Shown: positions 21,238-29,916, counted from the first letter of the stretch. The stretch: DNA of 64,000 bases from Celerinatantimonas diazotrophica (GCF_004339545.1 NZ_SMGD01000017.1:1-64000), one strand, 5' to 3'. Numbers and translations are program-made. Notes: generated by a model from the letters alone, not told the origin.

Positions 21238-21522
21238 ATGGATGAACTAATTGAGAAAGGTTTAAATTTAATTAAGTGCATTGAAAGTACCCTCACAGCT
21301 TATGACATCAGATCCAGTATAAATGAGAAATTAAGTTGGGAACTCGTGGGAGTGCAAGGTATGGTTGAAGAACTTAACGCTCATTCATCTTTAACATATG
21401 AGCTGAGCCCCCTTGATTTAAATAGAGATTGGGGAGCCGCCATGGTCGAGACTTTGCCTGAGCTATTTGCCATGGTTTTTGAATTTCGAACTGCTTATGA
21501 AAATAAAAAACTAAATCAATAA
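21238..21522 (+). CDS. Small hypothetical protein
   Basis: A 94-residue acidic, helical protein (MDELIEKGLNLIKCIES...) without signal peptide or membrane segment. I do not recognise the family. The frame is lower in G+C than the neighbouring metabolic genes and lies at the start of a run of plus-strand accessory genes. The start has only a weak purine-rich binding site (AAAGAG). Confidence 0.6.
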   Translation: MDELIEKGLNLIKCIESTLTAYDIRSSINEKLSWELVGVQGMVEELNAHSSLTYELSPLDLNRDWGAAMVETLPELFAMVFEFRTAYENKKLNQ

Positions 21523-21675
21523 GAGACATTTGAATTCATTGAAAACACGGATCAGCAATTTTAATAGGTGTATATAAAGTCTGGCATGCTGGGTTTGAAA
21601 CGCTTTTGGTGATTTCGGTGTTGATGCTCTCATGGACGGTTATAGTAGTGCCATGTCTAAAAGTGGGAAAGTGAA

Positions 21676-22314
21676 GTGGATTTAGAGTTAGATCACGTTT
21701 TTATCCTGACCAAACACCCTAAAGAAGCGGGTGACCTCTTAGTCTCTATGGGGCTTGATGAAAGCTTTAGTCGAGACCATCCGGGGCAGGGGACTGCAAA
21801 TCGTCGATTTGTGTTTTCTAATGGAATGCTTGAAATACTATATGTTCGTGATAGCGAAGAAGCTAAGCATGGTCCCGCTAGAAATTTGAGATTTCCTGAA
21901 CGGATACAAAAAGAAAATGCATCGCCATTTGGCATCGTTTTGACTCGAACTTGTGGTTCTGAATTAGATAGGCCGTATAGCGGTTGGACATATCAACCCG
22001 ATTATTTTGAGCCGCCCAATGCATTCCATGTTGGCGATAATTCTGCAATATTGGAAGAGCCTTTATCTATTTATGTGCCTTTTATTGCTCCAGTTACCAG
22101 AATTGCAGAAATAGGAACATTTAAGTCCATTAGTCGTGTGCGGATATCTATCCCGCTCAAGAAAATGTCAGAGACACTGAGCACATTACAATCGGCTGAT
22201 AGACTTGAGCTTGAGCTTGGTGCTGAACACATGATGATACTTACGCTTGATCATGGCCGTTGTGGGTTAGCAAAAGACTTGCGCCCAGTTTTACCATTAA
22301 TTATCCATTGGTAG
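21676..22314 (+). CDS. VOC/glyoxalase-like domain protein
   Basis: The 212-residue product opens with LELDHVFILTKHP, the first strand of a vicinal-oxygen-chelate fold including the metal-ligand-type His, followed by GLDESFSRDHPGQGTANRRF and LEILYVRD. This pattern matches the Glyoxalase_3-like group. The second half is more divergent. It probably binds a small metabolite or metal, but the reaction is unknown. The start is a GTG with GGGAAAGTGAA before it. Confidence 0.75.
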   Translation: MDLELDHVFILTKHPKEAGDLLVSMGLDESFSRDHPGQGTANRRFVFSNGMLEILYVRDSEEAKHGPARNLRFPERIQKENASPFGIVLTRTCGSELDRPYSGWTYQPDYFEPPNAFHVGDNSAILEEPLSIYVPFIAPVTRIAEIGTFKSISRVRISIPLKKMSETLSTLQSADRLELELGAEHMMILTLDHGRCGLAKDLRPVLPLIIHW

Positions 22315-22407
22315 CCATGTCAATGTAACAAGTGGTTACGAACGAGGAGCCGGCGCGCGCTGTTTTTTAGCCTAAGAGATTCGCCTTATAACCATAAGGA
22401 TGAGTGA

Positions 22408-23352
22408 GTGAAAATAACAATTTTAGATGACTATCAGGACGTGGTTAAAACTTTAGATTGCTTTGCGTGCCTGTCAGGTCATGATGTAACGGTTCTGAAT
22501 AAGCCCCTCACGGAAGCCGAGTTAGTTGCTAAGCTCAAATACACCGAAGCACTCGTGTTAATCCGCGAGCGTACCGTTATTACTGAATCGCTACTTTCCC
22601 AATTGCCATCTCTTAAAGTGATCAGTCAGACGGGTAAAGTTAGTAATCACATTGATGTCTCACTGTGTGAGAGATACGGTGTTAAAGTCCTCGAAGGTCG
22701 TGGTTCCCCAGTTGCTCCTTCTGAGTTGTGCTGGGCGCTGCTCATGGCCGCCAGTCGTCATATCCCGACCTATGTTTCTAACCTTCAAAATAACCAATGG
22801 CAAAACTCAGGCAAGCTTGGATTAGGTCGCACTTTGAAGGGTTTAAAGCTAGGTATTTGGGGTTACGGTAAAATCGGGCAACGCATTGCCCAATACGCAA
22901 AAGCCTTCGAAATGTCAGTGGTGGTTTGGGGGAGTGAAGCGTCTCGAAAACTCGCCCTTGAACATGGCTTTGAAGCGGCGGCTTCCAAGCAAGCGTTCTT
23001 TTCGAATGCAGATATTGTATCGCTTCACTTGCGTCTTAATGACGTAACGCGGGGATGTGTGACAGCACAAGATTTAAGCCTAATGAAACCAGATTCGCTA
23101 TTTCTAAATATCAGTCGTTCAGAGCTGGTCGAGACCTCAGCACTTTATAATGAGCTTCTCGTGGTTCCAACGAAACGCGCCGCTGTAGATGTGTTTGATG
23201 ATGAGCCAGCATCGTTGGCTAATGAACCGTTGCTTTCGTTAGCCAACGTTACCGCTACACCCCATCTAGGGTATGTAGAACAAAACAGTTACGAGCTGTA
23301 CTTCAAAATAGCATTTGAGAATATTTTAGCTTTCGAACAGAGGACCGTATAA
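22408..23352 (+). CDS. D-isomer-specific 2-hydroxyacid dehydrogenase family protein
   Basis: A 314-residue NAD(P)-dependent oxidoreductase. The N-terminal substrate domain begins MKITILDDYQDVV, and the Rossmann domain carries GIWGYGKIGQRIA. The catalytic triad is recognisable: Arg in NISRSELV, Glu in DVFDDEP and His in ATPHLGYVE. It belongs with D-3-phosphoglycerate dehydrogenase-like enzymes of short, non-ACT type. The substrate is not known. A GTG start is imposed because the ATG eight bases earlier runs into a stop; AAGGA lies upstream. A CCTTAT/ATAAGG hairpin overlaps the leader. Confidence 0.87.
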   Translation: MKITILDDYQDVVKTLDCFACLSGHDVTVLNKPLTEAELVAKLKYTEALVLIRERTVITESLLSQLPSLKVISQTGKVSNHIDVSLCERYGVKVLEGRGSPVAPSELCWALLMAASRHIPTYVSNLQNNQWQNSGKLGLGRTLKGLKLGIWGYGKIGQRIAQYAKAFEMSVVVWGSEASRKLALEHGFEAAASKQAFFSNADIVSLHLRLNDVTRGCVTAQDLSLMKPDSLFLNISRSELVETSALYNELLVVPTKRAAVDVFDDEPASLANEPLLSLANVTATPHLGYVEQNSYELYFKIAFENILAFEQRTV

Positions 23353-23451
23353 ATATCAGCCACGATGAAATCGGCAATCAGGAATGTGCTGAAACAGAAT
23401 ATTGCCTATTTTTGCCGTTCTTAACAAAGGCGTTAAATAGCAAAGAGGACG

Positions 23452-23808
23452 ATGAGTATGTTTAGCAAGCTTTTTATATGGCAGAAAGGTCGTCAAAAGA
23501 GCGGCTATGAAAAAATGCTTTTGGCTCGTGCTTTATGGCCTATCAAATTTGATCTGTATTTGCTCAAGTTCCCTGAGGGGGGTGAGGTTCCAACTCACAC
23601 CGATGATGTGCAAAGTGGTCGGCATTACCGGCTCAATATTGTTCTCAAGCACGCCAAGTCCGGCGGCCAATTTATTTGCGAAACTCCGATTTACTGTACT
23701 AATCGAATCAAGTTTTTCCGGCCCGATATTAGTGAACATTCAGTCACTCCGGTGACTTCCGGTAATCGTTACCTGCTGAGTATCGGCTGGGTTCGAGGCC
23801 TAAAATAG
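23452..23808 (+). CDS. Minimal 2-oxoglutarate/Fe(II)-dependent oxygenase-like protein
   Basis: This 118-residue protein consists of little more than a double-stranded beta-helix core. The iron ligands His49 and Asp51 are in PTHTDDV and the distal His96 in PDISEHSV; Arg106 in GNRYLLSIGW fits the 2-oxoglutarate-binding position. The H-x-D...H spacing and R+10 agree with the 2OG-Fe(II) superfamily, although typical members are 180 residues or longer. Either the first ATG (23452) or the second (23458) could be used; the second is better spaced from AGAGGA. It directly follows the 2-hydroxyacid dehydrogenase gene. The substrate is unknown. Confidence 0.72.
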   Translation: MSMFSKLFIWQKGRQKSGYEKMLLARALWPIKFDLYLLKFPEGGEVPTHTDDVQSGRHYRLNIVLKHAKSGGQFICETPIYCTNRIKFFRPDISEHSVTPVTSGNRYLLSIGWVRGLK

Positions 23809-23935
23809 CCTCGAGCAGCGGGGTTCTTATATGGTGCTCTTACGACTTTGCACGGTATTTTTGCCCATGCCTCATTGCCTTTGCTGGAAGCGTTGTTCAT
23901 GATGTCACACTGATTTAGTGGTTAATATTAAAATA

Positions 23936-23951
23936 TGTGATATAAATCACA
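23936..23951 (+). promoter_or_regulatory. Perfect CRP consensus site
   Basis: TGTGATATAAATCACA matches the consensus TGTGA-N6-TCACA at every fixed position. It lies about 150 bases before the start of the 131-residue protein gene and in a gap with no gene on the other strand. Confidence 0.72.
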
Positions 23952-24098
23952 AAAATTGATTAAAATATTGTTTTTCCTAGCGTCTTTATTAAGTAACAGA
24001 TATGTTTTTTAGGCTTTTAATTCGGCATCCGATCTCCCGAGAGAGGCCGATATGATTGATAATCAGGCTTAAAAGGCCAATAACGAGAGACGTACGAT

Positions 24099-24494
24099 AT
24101 GGGTTTACAAGAAAAGAAATTGATGCGCTCTATCGAAGAAGAGCACGTAGTGGAGTTTAAAAACGACGTTAAGCAGGCTCTGGCAGCAGACATTGATGTG
24201 AGCTTCGACTGGGACAGCTTCACAAGTGCCGACGAGATTAAATTTGTACCAACTTACGCCTTGCACCGTGTCAGATCAGCTTTTCAGACCTTGGCAGCAG
24301 ATCCAGATGCCAAAGAAGAGATCATCGCTCAGATTAAAACCCTGCATATTAAAAATCTGACTGATAACGCAGAAGAAAACAAAAATATGAGCATTGCTGA
24401 TGGTGTTTTCTCTATCGAAGTCGGTTTTGGTGGCAACCACAATTGTGTTTTCAATGATCTAGCAATTCGCGAATATCTGGAAAACAACCTCTGA
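24099..24494 (+). CDS. Conserved-looking hypothetical protein
   Basis: A 131-residue acidic, soluble protein (MGLQEKKLMRSIEEEHV...) ending in GGNHNCVFNDLAIREYLE. No domain is recognised. The codon use is strongly biased to common codons, and there is a perfect CRP site and a clean intergenic leader upstream, suggesting an abundant, catabolite-regulated protein. The internal piece FVPTYALHRVRSAFQTLAAD looks helical. GAGAG is about nine bases before the ATG. Confidence 0.75.
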   Translation: MGLQEKKLMRSIEEEHVVEFKNDVKQALAADIDVSFDWDSFTSADEIKFVPTYALHRVRSAFQTLAADPDAKEEIIAQIKTLHIKNLTDNAEENKNMSIADGVFSIEVGFGGNHNCVFNDLAIREYLENNL

Positions 24495-24781
24495 TAACCG
24501 TTTAGGTTTCAGTCTCCTCTGAGCCGTTGGTGCAGAGGAATTCCTCTGTCTTGTTTACCTTCTCCCTGAACTTCATGGCCCAGGCCCACTTATCTGCCGA
24601 TAAGTCGCGAAAATTCTGACGCCGTCAGGATGCTCTTGCTGTCAAGCTTTCGATTTAAATTTTACCGCTTAATATGTGATCCGACGACTCGAACGAGCCA
24701 GCGCTGGATGAGAAAGTCCTGAAAAACTTCGCATTGCTCATGGGCCAGCGTTTACCCCAGTTGGATTGACGAACATGATAT
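24495..24781. other. Gene-free stretch with a palindrome
   Basis: Nothing coding is supported. The perfect palindrome CAGAGGAATTCCTCTG is at about 24533-24548, soon after the preceding stop codon, and may help end that transcript. Confidence 0.4.
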
Positions 24782-24818
24782 AAAACTGCAACCAGCATTT
24801 CTGGTTGCAGTTTTATAC
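24782..24818. terminator. Bidirectional Rho-independent terminator
   Basis: AAAACTGCAACCAG and CTGGTTGCAGTTTT form a 14-base-pair stem around a five-base loop. The outer A/T ends give a T tract on either strand. It lies 25 bases beyond the stop of the minus-strand marC gene and probably serves it chiefly. Confidence 0.93.
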
Positions 24819-24838
24819 TACCCGTTGGCGGGCCGTCG

Positions 24839-25486
24839 TTAGCTGCTGATATTTGAACTCTGAAAGAGTATATATGCATCGTGGACGCCTTGTATGAACA
24901 TCTGAGCGCCGATGATGGTTAGGATCAGGCCCATTAATCGGGTTGTAATACTAACCCCCGCTTCGCCTAATTTTTCAATCAATTTGGCGCCATACAAAAA
25001 GCAAACGAAAGTAATGAGGCACAGTAAAGCAAAGGCAACAATGGTGATAACAATATGCAGCATTTGTCCAGATGCTGAGTAGTTCATCGCGGTGGCAATG
25101 GTGCCGGGCCCAGCCAGAATAGGCAGTGCTAAAGGCGAGATGGCAATATCTTTGTCAGCATCAGGCGTGTTTGTTGAATGAGAGTGAAGCTTAGAAGCGC
25201 TTCCATGTAACATCTGATAACCAACGATAAATACTAAAATACCACCAGAAAGTCGTAATGCAGGCAAGGTAATGCCAAAGACTTCGAAGATCCCTTTTCC
25301 CAGCAAACAGAAAGCGGTGATGATCACAAAAGCCGTGACCAATGCTTTAATCGTCGTTTTTTTCCGCTGCTGCTGATTTTGGTTAGCAGTCATTCCAATG
25401 AATACGGCGGTATTCGCGATAGGATTCATCATGGCAAAAAATCCCATAAAGACAGTGATAGCCATCGTCGTTATATTGTGCATCAT
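24839..25486 (-). CDS. MarC family (UPF0056) inner-membrane protein
   Basis: A 215-residue membrane protein with about six segments. FMGFFAMMNPIANTAVFIGMT, KGIFEVFGITLPALRLSGGILVF and PLALPILAGPGTIATAM are signature stretches of the MarC/YchE group. Members were once linked to multiple antibiotic resistance but this was withdrawn, and their substrate is unresolved. The ATG at 25486 gives the family N-terminus; the frame continues to 25531. It is the only minus-strand gene between 19 and 29 kb. Confidence 0.87.
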   Translation of the reverse strand: MMHNITTMAITVFMGFFAMMNPIANTAVFIGMTANQNQQQRKKTTIKALVTAFVIITAFCLLGKGIFEVFGITLPALRLSGGILVFIVGYQMLHGSASKLHSHSTNTPDADKDIAISPLALPILAGPGTIATAMNYSASGQMLHIVITIVAFALLCLITFVCFLYGAKLIEKLGEAGVSITTRLMGLILTIIGAQMFIQGVHDAYILFQSSNISS

Positions 25487-25721
25487 GAGCGGAATTCGCT
25501 TTATTTGATTGATAGATGAAGTAGGTACCATGTTTTATAGTGATTTGTCTATAAATGTATTCGCATTTGTGGGGTGGTATTTGCTAATTTATTGCTCAAT
25601 ATGAACTTGAGATGTTTGCTAAAGTCTGGTCCGTTGAATGTTGCGATTTTGCCAAATAGCTGCATTGGGATGGCTTTATAGCTCGATTCTAGTGAGGTTA
25701 ACGGCTAAAAATGGAGAAAAT

Positions 25722-26156
25722 ATGCGAGTCCAATTCTTAGAGAAAAACGCTGATTATCAATCAGTCTTGGCGGTGTTGTTGCAACTTCGGCCAAATTACA
25801 ATCTAGATTCATTGTCTGCGCAAATCGAAAAACAGCGGGCGCAGGGATACCAAGTCGTCTATGTTAAATCGTCTGAAGGGATACTGGCTGTTGCCGGTTT
25901 CAATGTTGGTGAAAAGCTGGCGTGGGGTAAATATGTTTACATCGACGATTTAGTGACGAACAGCGAGTTCCGTTCACGAGGGGTGGGGAATTTTTTGATC
26001 AATTGGTTTAAAGCGTATGCCATAGCAAATGGCTGTGAGCAAATTCATTTAGATTCGGGTGTTCAGCGTTTTTCGGCGCATAAATTCTATTTTCGTGAAA
26101 GCTTCAAAATTGCCAGCCATCATTTTTCAATCGTTGGCCTCTCAAACAACCGTTAA
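25722..26156 (+). CDS. GNAT-family N-acetyltransferase
   Basis: A 144-residue acetyl-CoA-dependent acyltransferase. YIDDLVTNSEFRSRGVGNFL contains motif A (the R-x-x-G-x-G loop), and HKFYFRESFKIASHHF contains the Tyr/Phe region of motif B. A GGAG sequence precedes the ATG at 25722, making the longer frame from 25638 unlikely. The substrate is not predictable. Confidence 0.86.
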   Translation: MRVQFLEKNADYQSVLAVLLQLRPNYNLDSLSAQIEKQRAQGYQVVYVKSSEGILAVAGFNVGEKLAWGKYVYIDDLVTNSEFRSRGVGNFLINWFKAYAIANGCEQIHLDSGVQRFSAHKFYFRESFKIASHHFSIVGLSNNR

Positions 26157-26237
26157 TGGTCGTGGCAATTTAAATGCTGCACTGCTTGGTAATTATAGTG
26201 TAAATTCTTTGTTAGTTTTAATTGCAAAGGAACAATT

Positions 26238-26879
26238 ATGGCTGATATTTGGTCTTTAATTTCAATAGGTTTTGCGTTCTTCTTTGTGGCGGTTTCGCCA
26301 GGGCCTGCAACTATATCCAATGCAACCATCGCTATGCGCAAAGGTAGAAAAGTAAGTCTTGTGTATGGTGCAGGGCTTTCGATGGGACTTTTGTTGTGGG
26401 GGGTAGTTGCCGCAAGTGGATTCGGGGTCATTTTACAAGGTTCGGTCTATCTGCTAATGCTGCTCAAAATTATTGGAGGCATTTATCTTTTGTGGTTAGC
26501 GTACCTTTCGTTTAAGTCATCTTTTAACTCAAAAGTGACCATCTTGCAAAGTGAGGCTAAAGAAACAAGTTATTTCAAATGGTTTATGCGAGGCTTTATT
26601 TTGAATTCATCTAACCCTAAAACGATCATTGCCTGGATGGTCGCATTATCTGTCGGGATGGGGGCAAGCAGCGATGTATTCTTTTTAATTTCAGCGGTGT
26701 TCGTATGTATGTTGGTTGGTTTTCTGGTCAATGCTTTGTATTCAGTGTTGTTTTCTCTTGATGGTGTGATGAATGCTTATCAGAAAATTGGTCATTGGGT
26801 TGACCGTTTTGCCTCTGGGATGTTTACGCTATCTGGCTTAGGCTTATTATGGTCTGCCTTTAGTCGCAATTCAGCATGA
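26238..26879 (+). CDS. LysE-family translocator
   Basis: A 213-residue membrane protein with six predicted segments. The N-terminal FFFVAVSPGPATISNATIAMR, the IGGIYLLWLAYLSFK helix and the RGFILNSSNPKTIIAWMVAL motif identify the LysE/RhtB amino-acid exporter family. AAAGGA is about six bases before the ATG. Nearest relatives usually export threonine, homoserine, lysine or cysteine-related metabolites; the true substrate is unknown. Confidence 0.88.
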   Translation: MADIWSLISIGFAFFFVAVSPGPATISNATIAMRKGRKVSLVYGAGLSMGLLLWGVVAASGFGVILQGSVYLLMLLKIIGGIYLLWLAYLSFKSSFNSKVTILQSEAKETSYFKWFMRGFILNSSNPKTIIAWMVALSVGMGASSDVFFLISAVFVCMLVGFLVNALYSVLFSLDGVMNAYQKIGHWVDRFASGMFTLSGLGLLWSAFSRNSA

Positions 26880-26964
26880 AGCAAATCAAGTGCTATAACG
26901 GATAAATGGCTCGTGGTGGCGCGCAATTTTCGTGCTGAGTACAACGGCATTGATGTAGGTGAAT

Positions 26965-27384
26965 ATGAGAGAAATTATCATCAGAAACATGAAAGATCGT
27001 TTTAATGTTCTAAATGAACTGGCGAAGTCTTTAACGCAAGAGCAATTTTGTTCAAAGCTAGATGTGCCCAAGTCTAAAAGTGTAGAAGAGCACCTTTGGT
27101 GTATTATCGGTGCTCGTGAAAGTTATTTTAGGGCATTATTGGCAGGCCAGTGGCAGGGGTTTCATTGCTCTTTAGCAGACGACAGTGATCAATCCAACTA
27201 CGAAAGAGCGTTGCAGGAAACCCAAGCTAGATTTGATCGCGTCCTCTGTGATGTTCATTGGTCTGAAAGTACAGAAAAGCTACTGGCCAGTCTTTACGAG
27301 CATGAGGTGATGCACGAAGGTCAAATGATACGATTAGTCTATGGGTTGGGCTTAGAAATGCCTCAATCAAGTCAGTGGGCTTAA
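26965..27384 (+). CDS. DinB-like four-helix-bundle protein
   Basis: A 139-residue protein with the features of the DinB/YfiT fold: a first helix with MKDRFNVLNELAKSL, the histidine in VEEHLWCIIGARE, and the C-terminal HEVMHEGQMIRLVYGLG in which two further histidines complete a metal site. Members include thiol-S-transferases and proteins of unknown function. The ATG at 26965 follows AGGTGAAT; the frame also opens at a GTG six bases earlier. Confidence 0.78.
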   Translation: MREIIIRNMKDRFNVLNELAKSLTQEQFCSKLDVPKSKSVEEHLWCIIGARESYFRALLAGQWQGFHCSLADDSDQSNYERALQETQARFDRVLCDVHWSESTEKLLASLYEHEVMHEGQMIRLVYGLGLEMPQSSQWA

Positions 27385-27470
27385 CATTCGTCATCCGTGG
27401 GGGTTGGGCATCTGTTTTGTTGATGTTTGCCGATAGCCACTGATATTGCGTTTTGTTTCAAAGGATCAAT

Positions 27471-27878
27471 ATGTACCAAGTGAAAGCTGAGATTCCATCG
27501 GTTAAGGAATATATCGAAATTCGACTTGCGGCAGGCTTGTCGCGAAAATCTGAAGAAGCCGCTGCAATAGCGTTACCCAATACGATATATGGTGTGACTG
27601 TTTATTGCGCTGAGCAAAAAGTGGGGATAGGCCGAATTATCGGCGATGGCGGTTGTTTCTTTGAAATAACCGATATAGCGGTATTACCTGCGCATCAAAG
27701 TGACGGTGTTGGTCGAATGATCATGGAACACCTAGTTAATTGGCTTAAGGAGAATGCGCCGAAGACTGCCTATATAAGCTTAATGGCTGACCATGGCACG
27801 CCTGAATTTTATGCGAAGTTCGGATTTAAGAAAGCTGAAATGCCCCAGTCATGTGGCATGTCAATGCGCATTTTATAA
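27471..27878 (+). CDS. GNAT-family N-acetyltransferase
   Basis: A 135-residue acetyltransferase. FEITDIAVLPAHQSDGVGRM is motif A (its Q-x-x-G-x-G form slightly altered to QSDGVG), and GTPEFYAKFGFKKAEMP is motif B. It resembles small aminoglycoside/YhbS-like enzymes with unknown substrate. AAAGGA precedes the ATG at 27471. Confidence 0.87.
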   Translation: MYQVKAEIPSVKEYIEIRLAAGLSRKSEEAAAIALPNTIYGVTVYCAEQKVGIGRIIGDGGCFFEITDIAVLPAHQSDGVGRMIMEHLVNWLKENAPKTAYISLMADHGTPEFYAKFGFKKAEMPQSCGMSMRIL

Positions 27879-28031
27879 ACTGAACGAAGACATATTTCGC
27901 GTCTATGTGTCTGTGGCGATGGTGTCATCTTTAACGGTCATTTGCTACGTTAGAGCTTTGCGTTGTGGCGCGTTAAGTTCAGGTCAGCCGTTCGGTTTTA
28001 AACTATGCGAGCAGTTTTCAGGAAATAAATA

Positions 28032-28391
28032 ATGGATCACAACGAATTTAATCAATTTTGTCGTGCTCTGCCCGCCACCACTCATGTGGTTCAGTGGGGC
28101 AACTCAGATGTTTGGAAAATTGGCGGTAAAGTCTTTGCCATTGGCACGCGGAGTAAAACCGGTGAGCCAGCGTTTACGTTTAAAACCTCGGCATTGAACT
28201 TTGAATTTCTACGTGAGTATGAAGGCTATATTCCTGCACCGTATTTTGCCAGCCGAGGCTTGAAATGGATCCAACAAGTGGAAACATCAGGACCCTTGGA
28301 TGATGATTTAAAATATTATCTATCAGAGTCTTATCGGATTGTATCGGAAGGCTTGAGCAAGCACCAGCAAATAGAATTGGGGTTGCTTTAG
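28032..28391 (+). CDS. MmcQ/YjbR family protein
   Basis: A 119-residue protein of the MmcQ/YjbR (DUF419) family, a small DNA-binding-like fold of unclear role. The opening DHNEFNQFCRALPATTHVVQWG, the FAIGTRSKTGEPAFTFK strand pair and RGLKWIQ fit the family. The usual length is 115-120 residues. AGGA is six bases before the ATG. Confidence 0.87.
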   Translation: MDHNEFNQFCRALPATTHVVQWGNSDVWKIGGKVFAIGTRSKTGEPAFTFKTSALNFEFLREYEGYIPAPYFASRGLKWIQQVETSGPLDDDLKYYLSESYRIVSEGLSKHQQIELGLL

Positions 28392-28526
28392 AGTGGTTTG
28401 AAGCTGTAATTATCGTCACTTCCCAAGTAAAAAGTCTATTCATAAAGGAATGGTCAGTGACCTCATTTAGCTGTTAGCAAATATATCTATGGGCGATCAA
28501 CAACGGTTATGTTCCGGGGAGCGAAA

Positions 28527-28991
28527 ATGACTTTCAGCTATAGACGTTTAAAAAGTGACGATGCTTTATCTTATCGTCATATCAGGTTGGAAAGTTTGAA
28601 ATTATATCCAGAGTATTACGGATCGAATTATGACGATGAGCTTAATCAACCTGAATTGTTTTTCGAAAGCCAGATTAAAAGCGCGAGTCCTGAAAATATC
28701 ATGATTGGGGCATATAGAGATAATATTTTAATCGGTTTGTGTGGGCTCATCACAACCGAAGGCAATCAGTTTTTAATTGTACAAATGTATGTGAGAGCTG
28801 AATTTCAAGGCAACGGAGTTGGTCAAGGATTGTTGTCTGAGGCAAAGTCTCAGCTGATACAACATAAACGGTCTAGTTTAGTTTTAACTGTTTATGAAGA
28901 AAATAAATCTGCTTTAGATGCTTATTCTCGTGCGGGCTTCACCGCCATCTCTCGTGATGGTAAAGAAATAACCATGAGCTACCAACCATGA
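28527..28991 (+). CDS. GNAT-family N-acetyltransferase
   Basis: A 154-residue acetyltransferase with motif A in VQMYVRAEFQGNGVGQGLL and motif B in YEENKSALDAYSRAGFTAIS. The N-terminal 'RLKSDDALSYRHIRLESLKLYPEYYGS' resembles ribosomal-protein or aminoglycoside acetyltransferase-like groups that act on small molecules. GGGGAGCG precedes the ATG at 28527. It ends the plus-strand accessory run. Confidence 0.87.
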   Translation: MTFSYRRLKSDDALSYRHIRLESLKLYPEYYGSNYDDELNQPELFFESQIKSASPENIMIGAYRDNILIGLCGLITTEGNQFLIVQMYVRAEFQGNGVGQGLLSEAKSQLIQHKRSSLVLTVYEENKSALDAYSRAGFTAISRDGKEITMSYQP

Positions 28992-29048
28992 ATGCTGTCG
29001 TTAACATAAGAACTGCGTTAATTTGAACCTATTTTTGCTGTGCCTAAG

Positions 29049-29897
29049 TTACAAAATTAAACTGATATCCGAAGAGATATTGCTGATCATTTCTCTTGCG
29101 CTTTCATCCCGAAGTTGAACAAGAATAATGAATAGTAAATCGGTAATGACATTTTGAGCCGTGCGTGACGCAATGGCTGAACTACGGTGCTCGGTTTCAT
29201 CTGCGATGGTATCGAATGTCATGTCTGCCATCTGTCTGAGCCGACTTTTAGCCAGTGAGGTCAGAGCAATGACTTTCGCACCTTGTTCTTGTGCCGCTTC
29301 GGCGGCCACTAATATCTCTTTACGATCGCCAGAAAAAGAGATAGCTATTTGTACATCTTGTTCTGTCAGTGTGCGGGCCACCGCTATTTGCACGTGGCTG
29401 TCCTGTTCGACGAGCGTCGTGATGCCGAGTTTGAGCAATTTATAACTGAGGTCTTTGGCCGTTAGCGCCGAACCGCCAATACCGACAATCTGGACGCGGC
29501 GAGCGTCATTTAACCACTGAACCGCTTGATGGCATGCTTGTATCGAGAGTGCATTAGTGGTGTGGAACATGGCCTCGGTTTTGGCTTTCACGAGTTTCTG
29601 AGCAATCACTGCCAGCGGATCGTCGACAAGAATATCGTGATGTAACGGTGTGCTTTGCATGGCTTGCTTACGACCAATCTCTTCAGTTAATGCTAGTTTA
29701 AATGCACTATATCCTTTATAGCCTAATCGCTGGGTAAATTTCACAATACTCGACTGGCTGACGTGTACCGTTTGTGCCAACTCTTGGCTGGTTAACTGGG
29801 CAGCTTGCAGCGGGTGCTCCACAATCCAATCGCCAATTTGGCGACCACTTTTCGATAATAGAGTCCGTTTTGAGACAATTTTATGGACGACAGTCAT
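29049..29897 (-). CDS. murR: RpiR-family regulator, probable MurR
   Basis: A 282-residue transcription factor. Residues about 1-80 hold an RpiR helix-turn-helix (ELAQTVHVSQSSIVKFTQRLGYKGYSAFK); residues about 120-260 are a SIS sugar-phosphate domain (VGIGGSALTAKDLSYKLLKLG and ISFSGDRKEIL). It is transcribed away from murQ-murP, the arrangement of MurR, which in E. coli represses murQP and responds to N-acetylmuramate 6-phosphate. Palindromes in the shared gap are likely operators. Confidence 0.87.
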   Translation of the reverse strand: MTVVHKIVSKRTLLSKSGRQIGDWIVEHPLQAAQLTSQELAQTVHVSQSSIVKFTQRLGYKGYSAFKLALTEEIGRKQAMQSTPLHHDILVDDPLAVIAQKLVKAKTEAMFHTTNALSIQACHQAVQWLNDARRVQIVGIGGSALTAKDLSYKLLKLGITTLVEQDSHVQIAVARTLTEQDVQIAISFSGDRKEILVAAEAAQEQGAKVIALTSLAKSRLRQMADMTFDTIADETEHRSSAIASRTAQNVITDLLFIILVQLRDESAREMISNISSDISLIL

Positions 29898-29916
29898 GTG
29901 AGAACCCCATGCAAAT

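Noticed and set aside
21032-21250. A 72-codon frame before the small hypothetical gene
   Set aside because: It has no ribosome binding site, overlaps inverted repeats and its product looks random; the frame starting at 21238 is a better candidate.
20957-29000. Interpretation as an integron cassette array
   Set aside because: The gene types fit, but there is no intI gene in the window and the gaps do not contain paired RYYYAAC and GTTRRRY sites with complementary arms. It is kept only as a low-interest observation.
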